From the IMG/VR virus record IMGVR_UViG_3300045136_000338, positions 1 through 51,796 of that record: a stretch of 51,796 bases of DNA. One strand, 5' to 3'. The DNA is from a virus. Under the pieces are notes generated by a model, which was given only the letters and a program-made list of their open reading frames with translations, was not told the origin of the DNA and ran no database searches. The translations under genes and the position numbers were made by a program. Numbering within the stretch: the stretch's first letter is position 1; the number at the start of each line of letters is the position of its first letter. Shown one piece after another: positions 31,448 through 40,353 of the stretch.

Positions 31448-31680
31448 TCGTCCGCTTTGGTCAACACATAGATACATCCCACGATGGCGAGCGTGCAGAC
31501 AACGAGGAATGTTCGCTCTGCATAGAGGCTGTCGTTGAGGAGGCCACGGGTTACAGGGTCGGACCCTGAGGCGCGGTCATTAAGTGTCGTGATGTAGACA
31601 GCGAGGATGATGAGAATGCCAGTCAGCCCCGCCGCAACTCGCAGCGGTGCGCGCCATTCGGGGCGAATCCACCGCCGCAT
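31444..31680 (-). CDS. Small two-helix membrane protein
   Basis: Two hydrophobic segments (about 15-33 and 57-74) with a short polar loop, and a basic N-terminus. It is convergent with the HTH gene (4-bp overlap). Size and topology resemble small holins or superinfection-exclusion proteins, but nothing specific identifies it. A lysis role is less likely, since a holin-like gene accompanies the endolysin at 43.7 kb. Confidence 0.55.
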   Translation of the reverse strand: MRRWIRPEWRAPLRVAAGLTGILIILAVYITTLNDRASGSDPVTRGLLNDSLYAERTFLVVCTLAIVGCIYVLTKADD

Positions 31681-31701
31681 GATGGCCCTCCCAGATAGCT
31701 G

Positions 31702-31730
31702 TTCAACACTGTTTTACGATGTGGTAGTAT
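31702..31730 (+). promoter_or_regulatory. Candidate late promoter before the tape measure gene
   Basis: TTCAAC (31702-31707), 17 bp, TAGTAT (31725-31730). It is followed ~28 bp later by an intrinsic terminator and then the tape measure start, an arrangement like lambda pR'-tR'. Confidence 0.45.
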
Positions 31731-31757
31731 ACCCGTAGCGACCCCACCGGAACACAC

Positions 31758-31791
31758 CGACGGCCGCCCGATTTCGGGTTGGTCGTTTTTT
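31758..31791 (+). terminator. Intrinsic terminator in the tape-measure leader
   Basis: Stem elements CGAC...CCCGA (31758-31771) and TCGGG...GTCG (31774-31785) are followed by six T (31786-31791). It stops upstream transcription or attenuates the promoter just before it. Confidence 0.7.
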
Positions 31792-31835
31792 CGTGCCTCC
31801 CGGCACGGAGCGCCCAACCCCGCTGGGACGCAACC

Positions 31836-34800
31836 GTGGCCGGCGCGATCGAACAACTCCTGCGCCTGGTGACGAAGGCCGATACGGGGGACCTGGACAA
31901 GACGGTCAGGTCCCTCGATGGCGTCGATCGTGCCGCCAAGAAGACCGGGGATTCCTTCGGCTCCCTCTCCAAGAAGGGCGCAGAGTTCGGCGCTGGCCTC
32001 ATTGGTATCAACTCCGCACTTGAGATCACCAAGAAGGCGCTGGAAGCCAGCGTTGGCCAGGCCGCCAGTTTTGAGCGCACCCTCAACGTGCTCAGAGTGC
32101 AGGCGAACGCCACCGCCGGCGAAGTCCAGCAGATTTCCCAACGCGCGAAGGAACTGGGCAACGACTTGACGTTGCCGGGTGTGTCGGCCTCCGACGCTGC
32201 CGCCGCGATGCTCGAACTGAGCAAGGCGGGCCTCTCCATCCGCGACACGATGACGGCGGCGCGGGGCGCGCTGGCGCTGGCCAGGACCGAGAACATCGAC
32301 TTCGGCACGGCCGCGCAGATTACCGCCTCCCAGCTCAACGCCTTCCAGCTCGCCGGCATTGAGGCCACGCGGGTGGCCGACCTGCTCGCCGCAGGCTCGA
32401 TCAACAGCCAGGCCAGTGTGCTCTCCCTCGGCCAGGGAATGCAGCAGGCGGCGGCCATCTTCAACGGCGCGAACCAGGACATCGAAGACCTCGTGACGTC
32501 GATGGCCCTGATGGAGCAGGCCGGCGTCAAGGGCAGTGATGCTGGCACCTCGCTCAAGACGGCCGTGCTCGCGCTCCGCGCGCCAACGAACGAAGCCGCC
32601 GCCGAGATGAAGAAGCTCGGCATCGAGGTGCGGGACGCGGACGGGCAGATGAAGAAGATGCCCGCCCTGGTCGCGGAGTTCACCGGTAAGCTCGGCGGGT
32701 TGTCGGCGGCGCAGCGGGATGCGGCGCTCAAGACCATCTTCGGCAATGACGCCATCCGTGCCGGCGAGATCGTGCTGACGCGCGGCGCGGAGAGCTACAA
32801 CCGAATGCGCGAGGCGGTCACGAAGTCCGGGGCAGCCCAGGAACTCGCCGGCGCGCAGGCCAAGGGTCTGTCCGGGTCGCTGCAAGGCTTGCAGTCGCAG
32901 GTGGAAACCATCGCGCTCACCGCCGGCCAGAAGCTCGTGCCCAGCCTCACGCAGGTGGTGAACACGCTCAGCGCGGCGCTTGCCAGCGATACCGTCCGCA
33001 CCTTCGGCGTCGGTCTCGAACAGGTCATCGGCACCCTCGGCCGGATAGCCGAGGGCTTCGCTGCCATGCCCGAACCGGCACGGGCGGCGGCGCTTGCCGT
33101 TATCGGCCTCACCGGGGCGCTCTCCGTCCTCGCCGCCCACCCGGTAATCGGCACGCTGACCGTGCTGACGGCCGGCCTCGTGTTGCTCGCGGGCAAGATC
33201 GAGGAGGCCAATAACAAGACGGCAGGCAGCACCGAGGAGCTGTATCTGCGGGCACAGGCGATCGTCGCCAGCGGCATGGGTCAGGCGAAGGACGCCGTGC
33301 AGCAGTACACGGCGGAACTGAACCGTCTTGACCAACAGAATCTCACCACGGCCCAGAAGGTCGAGTTCCTGCGCGCCCGCCATGAGGAACTGAACAAATC
33401 GGTCAACGACAGTGCCGCCGAGTTCATTTCGCTTGCCGAGCGCAAGCGCGCTACGGGCGAGGAAGCGGACAAGCTCAGGCAGAGGATCGTTGATGAGTCC
33501 GTCCAGATGGGCGTACTCGAACAGCTTGCGAACAAGCTGGGTTATACCCTGTCCACCAACGTCAAGAGCGGCGCAACCGACGCACAGCGGGCGCTAAGCG
33601 GGATTGGTGACGCAGGAAAGGATGTCACGAAGGCGGAAACGCCGCTGAACGACCTCCAAACCTTGCTTCAGGCCATCTTCAAAGATGGAAAGGAAGTCCA
33701 ACGGCTCATCCGCGACATCATCTCGCCACCCACCCAAGTCGAGGCGAACGTCACCGCCCAGCTCGCCAACATCGACGCCGCCCTCAAGGGCGTGGGGCTG
33801 GCGGCCCGTATCTCCGGCGACGAAAAGGCGTACTGGATCGCCAAGGCGCGCGAACTCCTGCAAGCGGCGGGGCTTGAGACAGATGTGCTCACCCGCGCGA
33901 ACGCCGTCATCGACCAGGTGGCGAAGGGCAACCTTTCCGCTGCTGATGCCAGCAAGAAACTGACCGACATCCTCAAGGGCAGCATTGAGACGCGCGAGGC
34001 GATCGTCGAAGCGGAGTCTGCCACGCGCGAGGCGGCGGGCAAGAGCGCCGAGGCGCAACTCGGCCTGGGGCGCTCACTCGATACGGTACGGCAAGAGGCA
34101 CAGGACGCAGCCAACGTCTATCGCGGCATCTTCCCGCAGGCCCTCGGCGAAGCAGGGCAGGCGGCGCAGGACGTGGGGCCGCGGCTGCGGGACATCCTCT
34201 CCCCAGAGTTCGTCGCGGACCTTGAGCGGCGGGCGAAGTCGCTGGGTCTGACCGTGCCTGCTGGCATGGCAGCAGGGATTCGGGAAGGCAAGCAGGACGC
34301 CATCAACGCCGCCCTCGACCTCGCGTCCGCCGTCGAAGGTGCCGCCCGCGAACGGTTGCGGGCACAGTCACCCTCGCAGGTGTTCGTGCAGATCGGTGAT
34401 GACGTGGTGTCCGGTCTGCTCATCGCCTGGCAGCGGCAGGAGGGGGTTGTCACCCATGCCCTCGTCAACCTGTTCGACCGCGGCATTGCCGTAGTGGAAG
34501 CCTCGGCGGTGCGGCTGGTGCAGACCTTCGACCGCACTGTCTCCACTCTCGCCGACTCCATCGCCAAGACCGCCGAGGCAGGTCGCGCCCTGCGCCTGAT
34601 GGAGCAGGAGGTCTCACGGCTCGATACCGCCATCGCGGACCTGACGCTCAAGCTCGCGTATGCCGAGCCGTACTCCGCGTACCGCGCCGAGCTTGAACAC
34701 CAGAAGCAGGTGCTTGAAGCATGGCGCGGGCAGGTGCAGGCGAGCATCGGCGTGTTGCAGGCCCAGCGCCGCGAACTCGACCTCACCCGGAGCGCGCTCG

Positions 34801-36287
34801 ACGGGTATACGCAGGCGTACATCGACGCGGTGACGGGGGCGCTGCGCGCGCAGCAATTTGGCCCCGGCGCATCGCTGGTGACGCTGCTCACCGGCGACCT
34901 CACGAACCCGGAGACCGGCGCGCGTATCTCCGCCGCGCTCGAAGCGCTGATCCAGCAGGCCATCGCCGCCGGTGTGCCCGCCGCCGCCGCGTTGGGGTCT
35001 GCCCTCCGCGATGCCGTGGCCACTGCCCTGGCGAATCCTACCGCTGAGAACATTCAGGCGGTGCTGAACGGCCTTGAGCACCTGTTTGAGCAGATGCGCG
35101 AGCGGGCGGCGCTTTCGGCCAAGAATCTGAACGAGGCGATCCAGCAAAGCTTGGACCTCAAGCGGTTGGCGAAGGAGGTGGGCGAGGACGGGGCGCGGCT
35201 GGTGGAGGAACTGGGCAAGGCGCTGAAGGACGGCGGGCAGGTTGCGGTTGCGGAGGTTGGTCGCATCGCTGCCGGCATCCTCGCCCAACTGGAGGAACTG
35301 CCCGACGACATCGGTGGGCCGCTGGCGGCGGACCTGCGGCGGGCGATGGAGGAGTTTGCCGTCAACCCCACCGAGGACGGCCTTGAGCGCATCCGCGCCA
35401 TTCTTGCCAAGTCGAAGGGCGTGCTCGAAATCCTGCCCCGGAATCTGCGCGAGCTGAAGCCGGACGTGCAGGCGGCCATCCAGGCGATCGTCGATCAGTT
35501 CCTCGCGGGCCAGCTCTCCATCGAGGAGGCGGTGGACGCCATCGCACGGGCGACCAAGCGGGCGCAGGAGGAGGCGAAGAAGGTGGAGGAGGCGGCCCGT
35601 CGCGCGGCGGACGCGGCGCGGCAGGCGGCGAGCGGGGCCAAGTCGTACACCACCACCACCCGCTCCCTTGGGGGTACGCAGACGGCCGTGCACAACTACG
35701 GCGGCGTCCGCGGCGCGACGCTCTATACCTTCACCGACGAGGAGGGGTTTTCGACCGAGCACCTGTCGCTCACCAAGGAGATTCTGGACGCCTACGGCGG
35801 CAACTATGAGGCGGCGCGGCGGGACATCGAGCGCCGCGCCCTCGGCGAGTTCGGCCACGCCTTCGTGGGTGAAGGCGGCAAGTTCGAGGAAGAGGACGAG
35901 GACGAGGAGGACGACCGCCCCCGGTCCAGTAAAGACAAGAAGAAAAAGGGCAACGGGAAAGACAAGGGCAAGAAATACGCGGCGGGCCTGGCGATGGGGC
36001 CGATTCGCCGCCCGACCATCCTCATGGACGAGGGCACGGGCATACCGTTCGGGTCGATGGCGGAGCGCGGACCGGAGTGGATTGTCAACCAGGCCCAGAT
36101 GCGTGAGATGACGGCACGGGCGGCCGCCGCACCGAGCATCAATATCACCGTGCCCATCACCGGCAACTTCCTTATGGACGAGGACGCGGGCCAGCGGCTC
36201 GCCATCCAGCTCGCACCAGCGCTCTCCACGGCCATCGCCGGGCTGCGGGAGGCGCGCTATGGCAGCACGCCGCTGGGAGCACGATAA
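31836..36287 (+). CDS. Tail tape measure protein
   Basis: About 1483 residues; the length sets the tail length, about 220 nm by the usual 0.15 nm per residue. The N-terminal part (~110-330) matches the TP901-type core (MLELSKAGLSIRDTMTAARG, GMQQAAAIFNGANQDIEDL, GNDAIRAGEIVLTRGAESYN). A hydrophobic stretch lies near 415-460. The rest is coiled coil, with a basic/acidic low-complexity patch (EEDEDEEDDRPRSSKDKKKK) near the end. GTG 31836 is chosen because earlier in-frame codons fall inside the terminator hairpin. A 55-bp repeat copy begins at its final base. Confidence 0.92.
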   Translation: MAGAIEQLLRLVTKADTGDLDKTVRSLDGVDRAAKKTGDSFGSLSKKGAEFGAGLIGINSALEITKKALEASVGQAASFERTLNVLRVQANATAGEVQQISQRAKELGNDLTLPGVSASDAAAAMLELSKAGLSIRDTMTAARGALALARTENIDFGTAAQITASQLNAFQLAGIEATRVADLLAAGSINSQASVLSLGQGMQQAAAIFNGANQDIEDLVTSMALMEQAGVKGSDAGTSLKTAVLALRAPTNEAAAEMKKLGIEVRDADGQMKKMPALVAEFTGKLGGLSAAQRDAALKTIFGNDAIRAGEIVLTRGAESYNRMREAVTKSGAAQELAGAQAKGLSGSLQGLQSQVETIALTAGQKLVPSLTQVVNTLSAALASDTVRTFGVGLEQVIGTLGRIAEGFAAMPEPARAAALAVIGLTGALSVLAAHPVIGTLTVLTAGLVLLAGKIEEANNKTAGSTEELYLRAQAIVASGMGQAKDAVQQYTAELNRLDQQNLTTAQKVEFLRARHEELNKSVNDSAAEFISLAERKRATGEEADKLRQRIVDESVQMGVLEQLANKLGYTLSTNVKSGATDAQRALSGIGDAGKDVTKAETPLNDLQTLLQAIFKDGKEVQRLIRDIISPPTQVEANVTAQLANIDAALKGVGLAARISGDEKAYWIAKARELLQAAGLETDVLTRANAVIDQVAKGNLSAADASKKLTDILKGSIETREAIVEAESATREAAGKSAEAQLGLGRSLDTVRQEAQDAANVYRGIFPQALGEAGQAAQDVGPRLRDILSPEFVADLERRAKSLGLTVPAGMAAGIREGKQDAINAALDLASAVEGAARERLRAQSPSQVFVQIGDDVVSGLLIAWQRQEGVVTHALVNLFDRGIAVVEASAVRLVQTFDRTVSTLADSIAKTAEAGRALRLMEQEVSRLDTAIADLTLKLAYAEPYSAYRAELEHQKQVLEAWRGQVQASIGVLQAQRRELDLTRSALDGYTQAYIDAVTGALRAQQFGPGASLVTLLTGDLTNPETGARISAALEALIQQAIAAGVPAAAALGSALRDAVATALANPTAENIQAVLNGLEHLFEQMRERAALSAKNLNEAIQQSLDLKRLAKEVGEDGARLVEELGKALKDGGQVAVAEVGRIAAGILAQLEELPDDIGGPLAADLRRAMEEFAVNPTEDGLERIRAILAKSKGVLEILPRNLRELKPDVQAAIQAIVDQFLAGQLSIEEAVDAIARATKRAQEEAKKVEEAARRAADAARQAASGAKSYTTTTRSLGGTQTAVHNYGGVRGATLYTFTDEEGFSTEHLSLTKEILDAYGGNYEAARRDIERRALGEFGHAFVGEGGKFEEEDEDEEDDRPRSSKDKKKKGNGKDKGKKYAAGLAMGPIRRPTILMDEGTGIPFGSMAERGPEWIVNQAQMREMTARAAAAPSINITVPITGNFLMDEDAGQRLAIQLAPALSTAIAGLREARYGSTPLGAR

Positions 36288-36342
36288 ATAGTCTATGAGC
36301 GATGGTAAGCGTTGAAATGCAACACTTACCATCGCAGGTGGA
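36288..36342 (+). repeat. 55-bp hairpin repeat, copy 3 (most symmetrical)
   Basis: Stem arms GATGGTAAGCGTTG and CAACACTTACCATC pair over 14 positions with one mismatch around an AAATG loop. The left flank ATAGTCTATGAGC matches copy 1. Beyond the 55 bp, copies 2 and 3 still share a TGGA...ATT...CGCGG pattern. It lies between the tape measure and distal tail genes. Confidence 0.8.
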
Positions 36343-36367
36343 TGATTCGCGGAGCAGGTAACGGGGT

Positions 36368-37834
36368 ATGCCGTACACGATTGACGGGTTCAACTTCCAC
36401 GATCACGTCAATTACACCGTGACCGCCGGGCCACAACTCGGCATGGTGGAGCGCACGCTGTTCGCCACGACGTTCGGTGTGCGTCCGGGTGGCGCGATCG
36501 CTGGGGTACAGGACGGCATCGGCCTGCTGCCGCTGCGGGGTGAGGTGTATAGCACCTCGATGGCGGATGTGGAGGCGAAGCTCGACACCCTGAAGCGCTG
36601 GTTCCGCCGTCCCAACGCGCGGCTGGTCGCCACCAACCAGGCTGACCGCCGCTTTGCCGTGGTCAACCTCGAACGCTTCGACGCCGCCCGCAAAGGCCGC
36701 GCGCGTACCCTCATCGAGTACACGGCCGTCTTCCGCGCCGCCGACCCCTATCTGCGTGCCGACGTGCCCTTCTCCGACGTGCGCTCGCCCGCCCTCACGC
36801 TGCTGCCCGGTGAGACAACGGCACGGGTAGCGGAATGGAGCCTGACTCCGGGTGGCACCGTGCCCGCGCCGCTGCGGATGGTGATCACGAATCAGAACGG
36901 CAGCGTGACCCCCACCAGCATCAGCATCACCAATCGCTCCCTCCTCCGGCTGCCGTTGTGGAAGACGCCGTTGCGCCTTGCGCCCAACCAAGCCCTCGTC
37001 ATCGACCCGGAGCATGAGGGCGCCATCTGGTGCAACCTCGCCAGCGTGCGGGGGTGGTGGATTTTCCAGGGCACCACCTCCGCCGAGGCCGTACAGGATT
37101 TCTCCGGCCGCGGCCGCGACCTGACGCCCGCGGGCAACCCCGAGGAGGGTGTGGACGGTGTGTTTGGCGCGGCGGCGCGCGTGGATGGCATCGATGACTA
37201 TTGGACACAAGCCGATGTCGCCCTCGACGTGACGAGCGCCTGGACCATCCTTGTGCGCTACACCCCGCGCGTCGTGAACACGAATCAGGGCCTCCTCTCC
37301 CGTGCCCGTACCGACCGCGGCTACGGGTTGCGCCTCACGTCGGCAGGTGTGCTCGAAGCCGCCCAGCGCCCCGATGCTGCCAGCCGCCGCATCGTCACCG
37401 GCACCATCCCCGTGCAGGCAGGCGTGCCGCTGCTGGCCGCTGCGACCTGGGATGGCACGACGCTGCAGCTCTACAACCAGGGCGAGCTGGACCGCGCGGT
37501 GGTGACGGCCACCGGGGGCACCACCGCTGGGGAGAACAACCTGTTGGTGGGGGCGGCGCATCGCGTGGACGGCGGCGCGCTCGAAGTGGGTGACGGCGTG
37601 GTGCATGAGGCAGCGGTGCTTGATGTGGCGCTCACCGCCGAGCAGATGCGGCGGGTGGAGCGGCACGGCCTTGCCGCCTACCTGAACACGGTGCCGCGCT
37701 GGGCGGGACAGTTGCCCGCACTTGACCCGACACTCATCGGTCTGTCGGGCAACGTCATCCAGCTCCGCGCCGATCATGCCACCACCGGCGCGAACCTGCG
37801 CGTGGCGACGAGCGGGAGGGCACGATGGTCATGA
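36368..37834 (+). CDS. Distal tail protein with LamG-like domain
   Basis: The N-terminal ~190 residues match siphovirus distal tail proteins (LPLRGEVYSTSMADVEAKLDT, then FRRPNARLVATNQADRRFAVV). The C-terminal ~270 residues form a concanavalin/LamG-like domain (WTILVRYTPRVVNTNQGLLS, LAAATWDGTTLQLYNQGELD), often used for carbohydrate binding. It links the tail tube to the host-recognition apparatus. It follows the tape measure directly, as expected. Confidence 0.82.
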   Translation: MPYTIDGFNFHDHVNYTVTAGPQLGMVERTLFATTFGVRPGGAIAGVQDGIGLLPLRGEVYSTSMADVEAKLDTLKRWFRRPNARLVATNQADRRFAVVNLERFDAARKGRARTLIEYTAVFRAADPYLRADVPFSDVRSPALTLLPGETTARVAEWSLTPGGTVPAPLRMVITNQNGSVTPTSISITNRSLLRLPLWKTPLRLAPNQALVIDPEHEGAIWCNLASVRGWWIFQGTTSAEAVQDFSGRGRDLTPAGNPEEGVDGVFGAAARVDGIDDYWTQADVALDVTSAWTILVRYTPRVVNTNQGLLSRARTDRGYGLRLTSAGVLEAAQRPDAASRRIVTGTIPVQAGVPLLAAATWDGTTLQLYNQGELDRAVVTATGGTTAGENNLLVGAAHRVDGGALEVGDGVVHEAAVLDVALTAEQMRRVERHGLAAYLNTVPRWAGQLPALDPTLIGLSGNVIQLRADHATTGANLRVATSGRARWS

Positions 37835-37836
37835 CG

Positions 37837-38149
37837 CTAGGGGTTCGACAGCGGCGCGCGCACCGCCGCACCCGCCTGCCCGCCGCGCACACCGCTCATG
37901 CCCATTGCATCGATCTCGGATTGCGGTATCTCGCTGCCGCTCAGGAAGACCGTGCCCTTTGTCACCATGAGCGTTTGGCCGCTGGTGAGCACGAGGCTGG
38001 GCATCCCTACGGTACGGGCCGATGGTGCCATCAATCATCATCTGCCCTTCCGGGTTGTACGCAACGCTGCCGACGAAGACGAAACCGTCCGGCACTTGGT
38101 AGGTCCCATCGACATTGATGATGCGGTTGAAGTGGCGCGCGGCACTCAT
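37837..38149 (-). CDS. Minus-strand moron-like gene with apparent +1 frameshift
   Basis: ATG 38149 has GGAGG at 7 nt. The first frame reads MSAARHFNRIINVDGTYQVP...MMIDGT, then degenerates. The +1 frame continues sensibly (ARTVGMPSLVLTSGQTLMVT, then LSGSEIPQSEIDAMGMSG) and stops at 37837, 3 bp from the + gene end. The gene fills the space between two tail genes on the opposite strand, as moron genes do. The shift lies near 38020-38035, in or after GATTGATGGCACC. It may be a sequence error, real decay, or two products from an internal start (TTG/ATG). Function unknown. Confidence 0.6.
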
Positions 38150-38181
38150 ACTGAATCCTCCGTTGGTGAGGTGATTCTACC

Positions 38182-39555
38182 ATGACGCTGCCGAAGCAGA
38201 TCGTGGCGGAAGTCTACGACCCCACGGGCGCGAACCTGTTGGCGGTCTGGCGCGACATCGCCCCACCCTCCTGGACCTATGACGAGCGCGGCCTCTCCGA
38301 CATCACCCTCACCGTGGCCCGCCCCTTCGGGGATGCGGACATGCCGGGCGACCGGGTGAGCAGCGGCGCGCTCGACTTCGGCAACCGCGTGGTGTTGCGT
38401 GTGCAGAACGTGGACCTGGGCGGCACACCGCTGCCCGGCGCGGAGATGCTGGCGGGGCGCTTCATCCCCGGTCGCGCGGTCGAGGGCGGCGAGGGCACCG
38501 GCACGGTCGTGTGGCAGGGCACCATCGAACGGTGGACAGGGCCACTGCCCATCCTTGCCACCATCGACTGTATGTCTGGCAGCCGCATCGCGCGCCAGAC
38601 ACAGATGCTTGCGAACGATCTCGGAGCGTGGCAGATTTTGTATCCCGTCCCAACGAGCAACAGCCTTGCCAGCCGCCGCGATGCAGACCCGGTACGGGTG
38701 GCGCGGGCGCTGGTGTACGACGCGGGCACGGCACTCACCTGGGACATCACCAACCCGGATGACGCCGGGCGGCTCCCCCTGCCCGCGCTCCACATCCCCG
38801 CCGGCTCCCTTGCCGAACAACTGGATGCGCTGCGCCGGCTGGCCGGGGCATACTGGCATGCTTACGTCACCCCGCGCCTCACCGTGCGGATGTTTGCATC
38901 GGACCCGACCACCGACACACCCGATCATGACCTCGTGGCGGGCGTCCATTGTGGCATGCCCGCCTTGACGATGGACGGCTCCGCCATCGTGCGACGGGCA
39001 TCCGTCACCTACTTCTCCGCGCAGCACAACGGCGACGTACCAGCGAACGCCACGTCCAACTTCGTCGCCTCGCTCAATGGCGGCTTCCCCTGGTACGTCA
39101 GCCGCACCGCCCCGGAGTATACGCCGCTCGACCCGCGGCATGTGCTGGTGCGGGATGACAACGTGAACGGCAGCCGCATGGGGGCACTCCGGGCACGGGC
39201 GATCCTGGAGGCCAACGCCCGCCCCATCCCGCGCGGGTCCGTAGTGGTGCCGGACGTTCGCCACCCGACACCGTGGGCGACGAGCGGCTACGACATCGAC
39301 AGCTTCGCCCCCGGCCAGACCGTCCGCATCACCTACGAACAGCCGCTCACCGACAGCCCGCCGATGCTGGCCGGTCGCTTTGTGCCGGGCCGCTCACGGG
39401 AGGCGCTGGCCGGTTACGGCGAAACGCTCGTCATCGCGCAGATCGAGAACCGCCTGACGGAATGCACGCTGCACTTCGGCCAGGTCGTCCCGAATACGGC
39501 GGGCGAGCTTGACCGCTTCGACCATGAACTTGACCTACTGCGCCGCACGCACTAG
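38182..39555 (+). CDS. Tail tip/baseplate hub-like protein
   Basis: The 457-residue beta-rich product follows the distal tail gene. It opens as a beta domain (QIVAEVYDPTGANLLAVWRD, SWTYDERGLSDITLTV), and its centre and end (MLAGRFVPGRSREALAGYGE) resemble hub or tail-associated proteins that sit at the tail tip. No enzymatic motif is visible. Function is by position and fold pattern. Confidence 0.7.
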   Translation: MTLPKQIVAEVYDPTGANLLAVWRDIAPPSWTYDERGLSDITLTVARPFGDADMPGDRVSSGALDFGNRVVLRVQNVDLGGTPLPGAEMLAGRFIPGRAVEGGEGTGTVVWQGTIERWTGPLPILATIDCMSGSRIARQTQMLANDLGAWQILYPVPTSNSLASRRDADPVRVARALVYDAGTALTWDITNPDDAGRLPLPALHIPAGSLAEQLDALRRLAGAYWHAYVTPRLTVRMFASDPTTDTPDHDLVAGVHCGMPALTMDGSAIVRRASVTYFSAQHNGDVPANATSNFVASLNGGFPWYVSRTAPEYTPLDPRHVLVRDDNVNGSRMGALRARAILEANARPIPRGSVVVPDVRHPTPWATSGYDIDSFAPGQTVRITYEQPLTDSPPMLAGRFVPGRSREALAGYGETLVIAQIENRLTECTLHFGQVVPNTAGELDRFDHELDLLRRTH

Positions 39556-39579
39556 CCGCGGCGCCGCCGGGGGTATCGC

Positions 39580-40311
39580 ATGACTGCCCTGCCGAACCCG
39601 CCCGATAACACCCAGATTCCCATCACGGTGGACGAGCTGAACGCCTGGATGAAGGCGCTGACCGCCCTGTTTGGCCCCACGGACAACGGCGGGTTGCCGC
39701 TGCTTGGCAACACGCTGGGCCTGCCCGTCGCGTTCTTCGGTGCGGACCCGCTGCTCCAAACCATCGCCCACAACGGCACGACCCCCTACAACGTCCCCGC
39801 GAACACCCTGCTGATTGTGCGGTACGTGGAACAGGGGGATGCGGCCACCACGGGCACGACCGTGACGCCCAGCGGCGGGGCAGCGATCACGCTCGGGTTC
39901 GCGGGCAACGTGTTCTGTCGAGACGTGAGCCTCATCCTGGGCGCCGGGGACACGATCACACAGGGTCATGCCTCGGATCGCTGGGTGGGCACGCTCGTGT
40001 CGGCGGCACTGCAATCCGACCTTGAGCGGGTGCTGACCACCTTCAGCACCTATGCGCCGTTCCTGGTGGACGACGATGAAGTGTTCTACATGAGCCACGT
40101 GTCCTCCACCTACTCGCCCACGTACACCGACCAGCTCATGATCGACGGCGTGGCGTGCTTGGTGTTCGGCGCGGTGGGCAGCACCCGCACCGGCACGCTG
40201 TTCGAGCGTGGGGCGGTGCCAATTGCGCCGGGCACGGCGCTGTCCGTGCTTTCGGACCGTGCGCCCACGTCCTCGACGGGGTTGCTGTCCGGGGTCAAGA
40301 AGACGCTCTAG
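39580..40311 (+). CDS. Tail-tip protein, member 1 of a triplicated family
   Basis: 243-residue beta-rich product. LGNTLGLPVAFFGADPLLQT (~47-66) is paralleled by LGRSLGLPVPFSPRDPLFRT in the protein at 41097. The end (MIDGVACLVFGAVGS...APGTAL) has the same strand-rich fold as its two downstream relatives. Probable virion surface protein, perhaps receptor binding. Confidence 0.65.
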   Translation: MTALPNPPDNTQIPITVDELNAWMKALTALFGPTDNGGLPLLGNTLGLPVAFFGADPLLQTIAHNGTTPYNVPANTLLIVRYVEQGDAATTGTTVTPSGGAAITLGFAGNVFCRDVSLILGAGDTITQGHASDRWVGTLVSAALQSDLERVLTTFSTYAPFLVDDDEVFYMSHVSSTYSPTYTDQLMIDGVACLVFGAVGSTRTGTLFERGAVPIAPGTALSVLSDRAPTSSTGLLSGVKKTL

Positions 40312-40353
40312 CGGATGCAGCCACGCGGCCGCTGCGCCGCATGAGGGAGACGG

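Noticed and set aside
11651-36342. CRISPR array
   Set aside because: Copies are 7.8 and 16.8 kb apart with no spacer units; at most they are solitary repeat-like elements.
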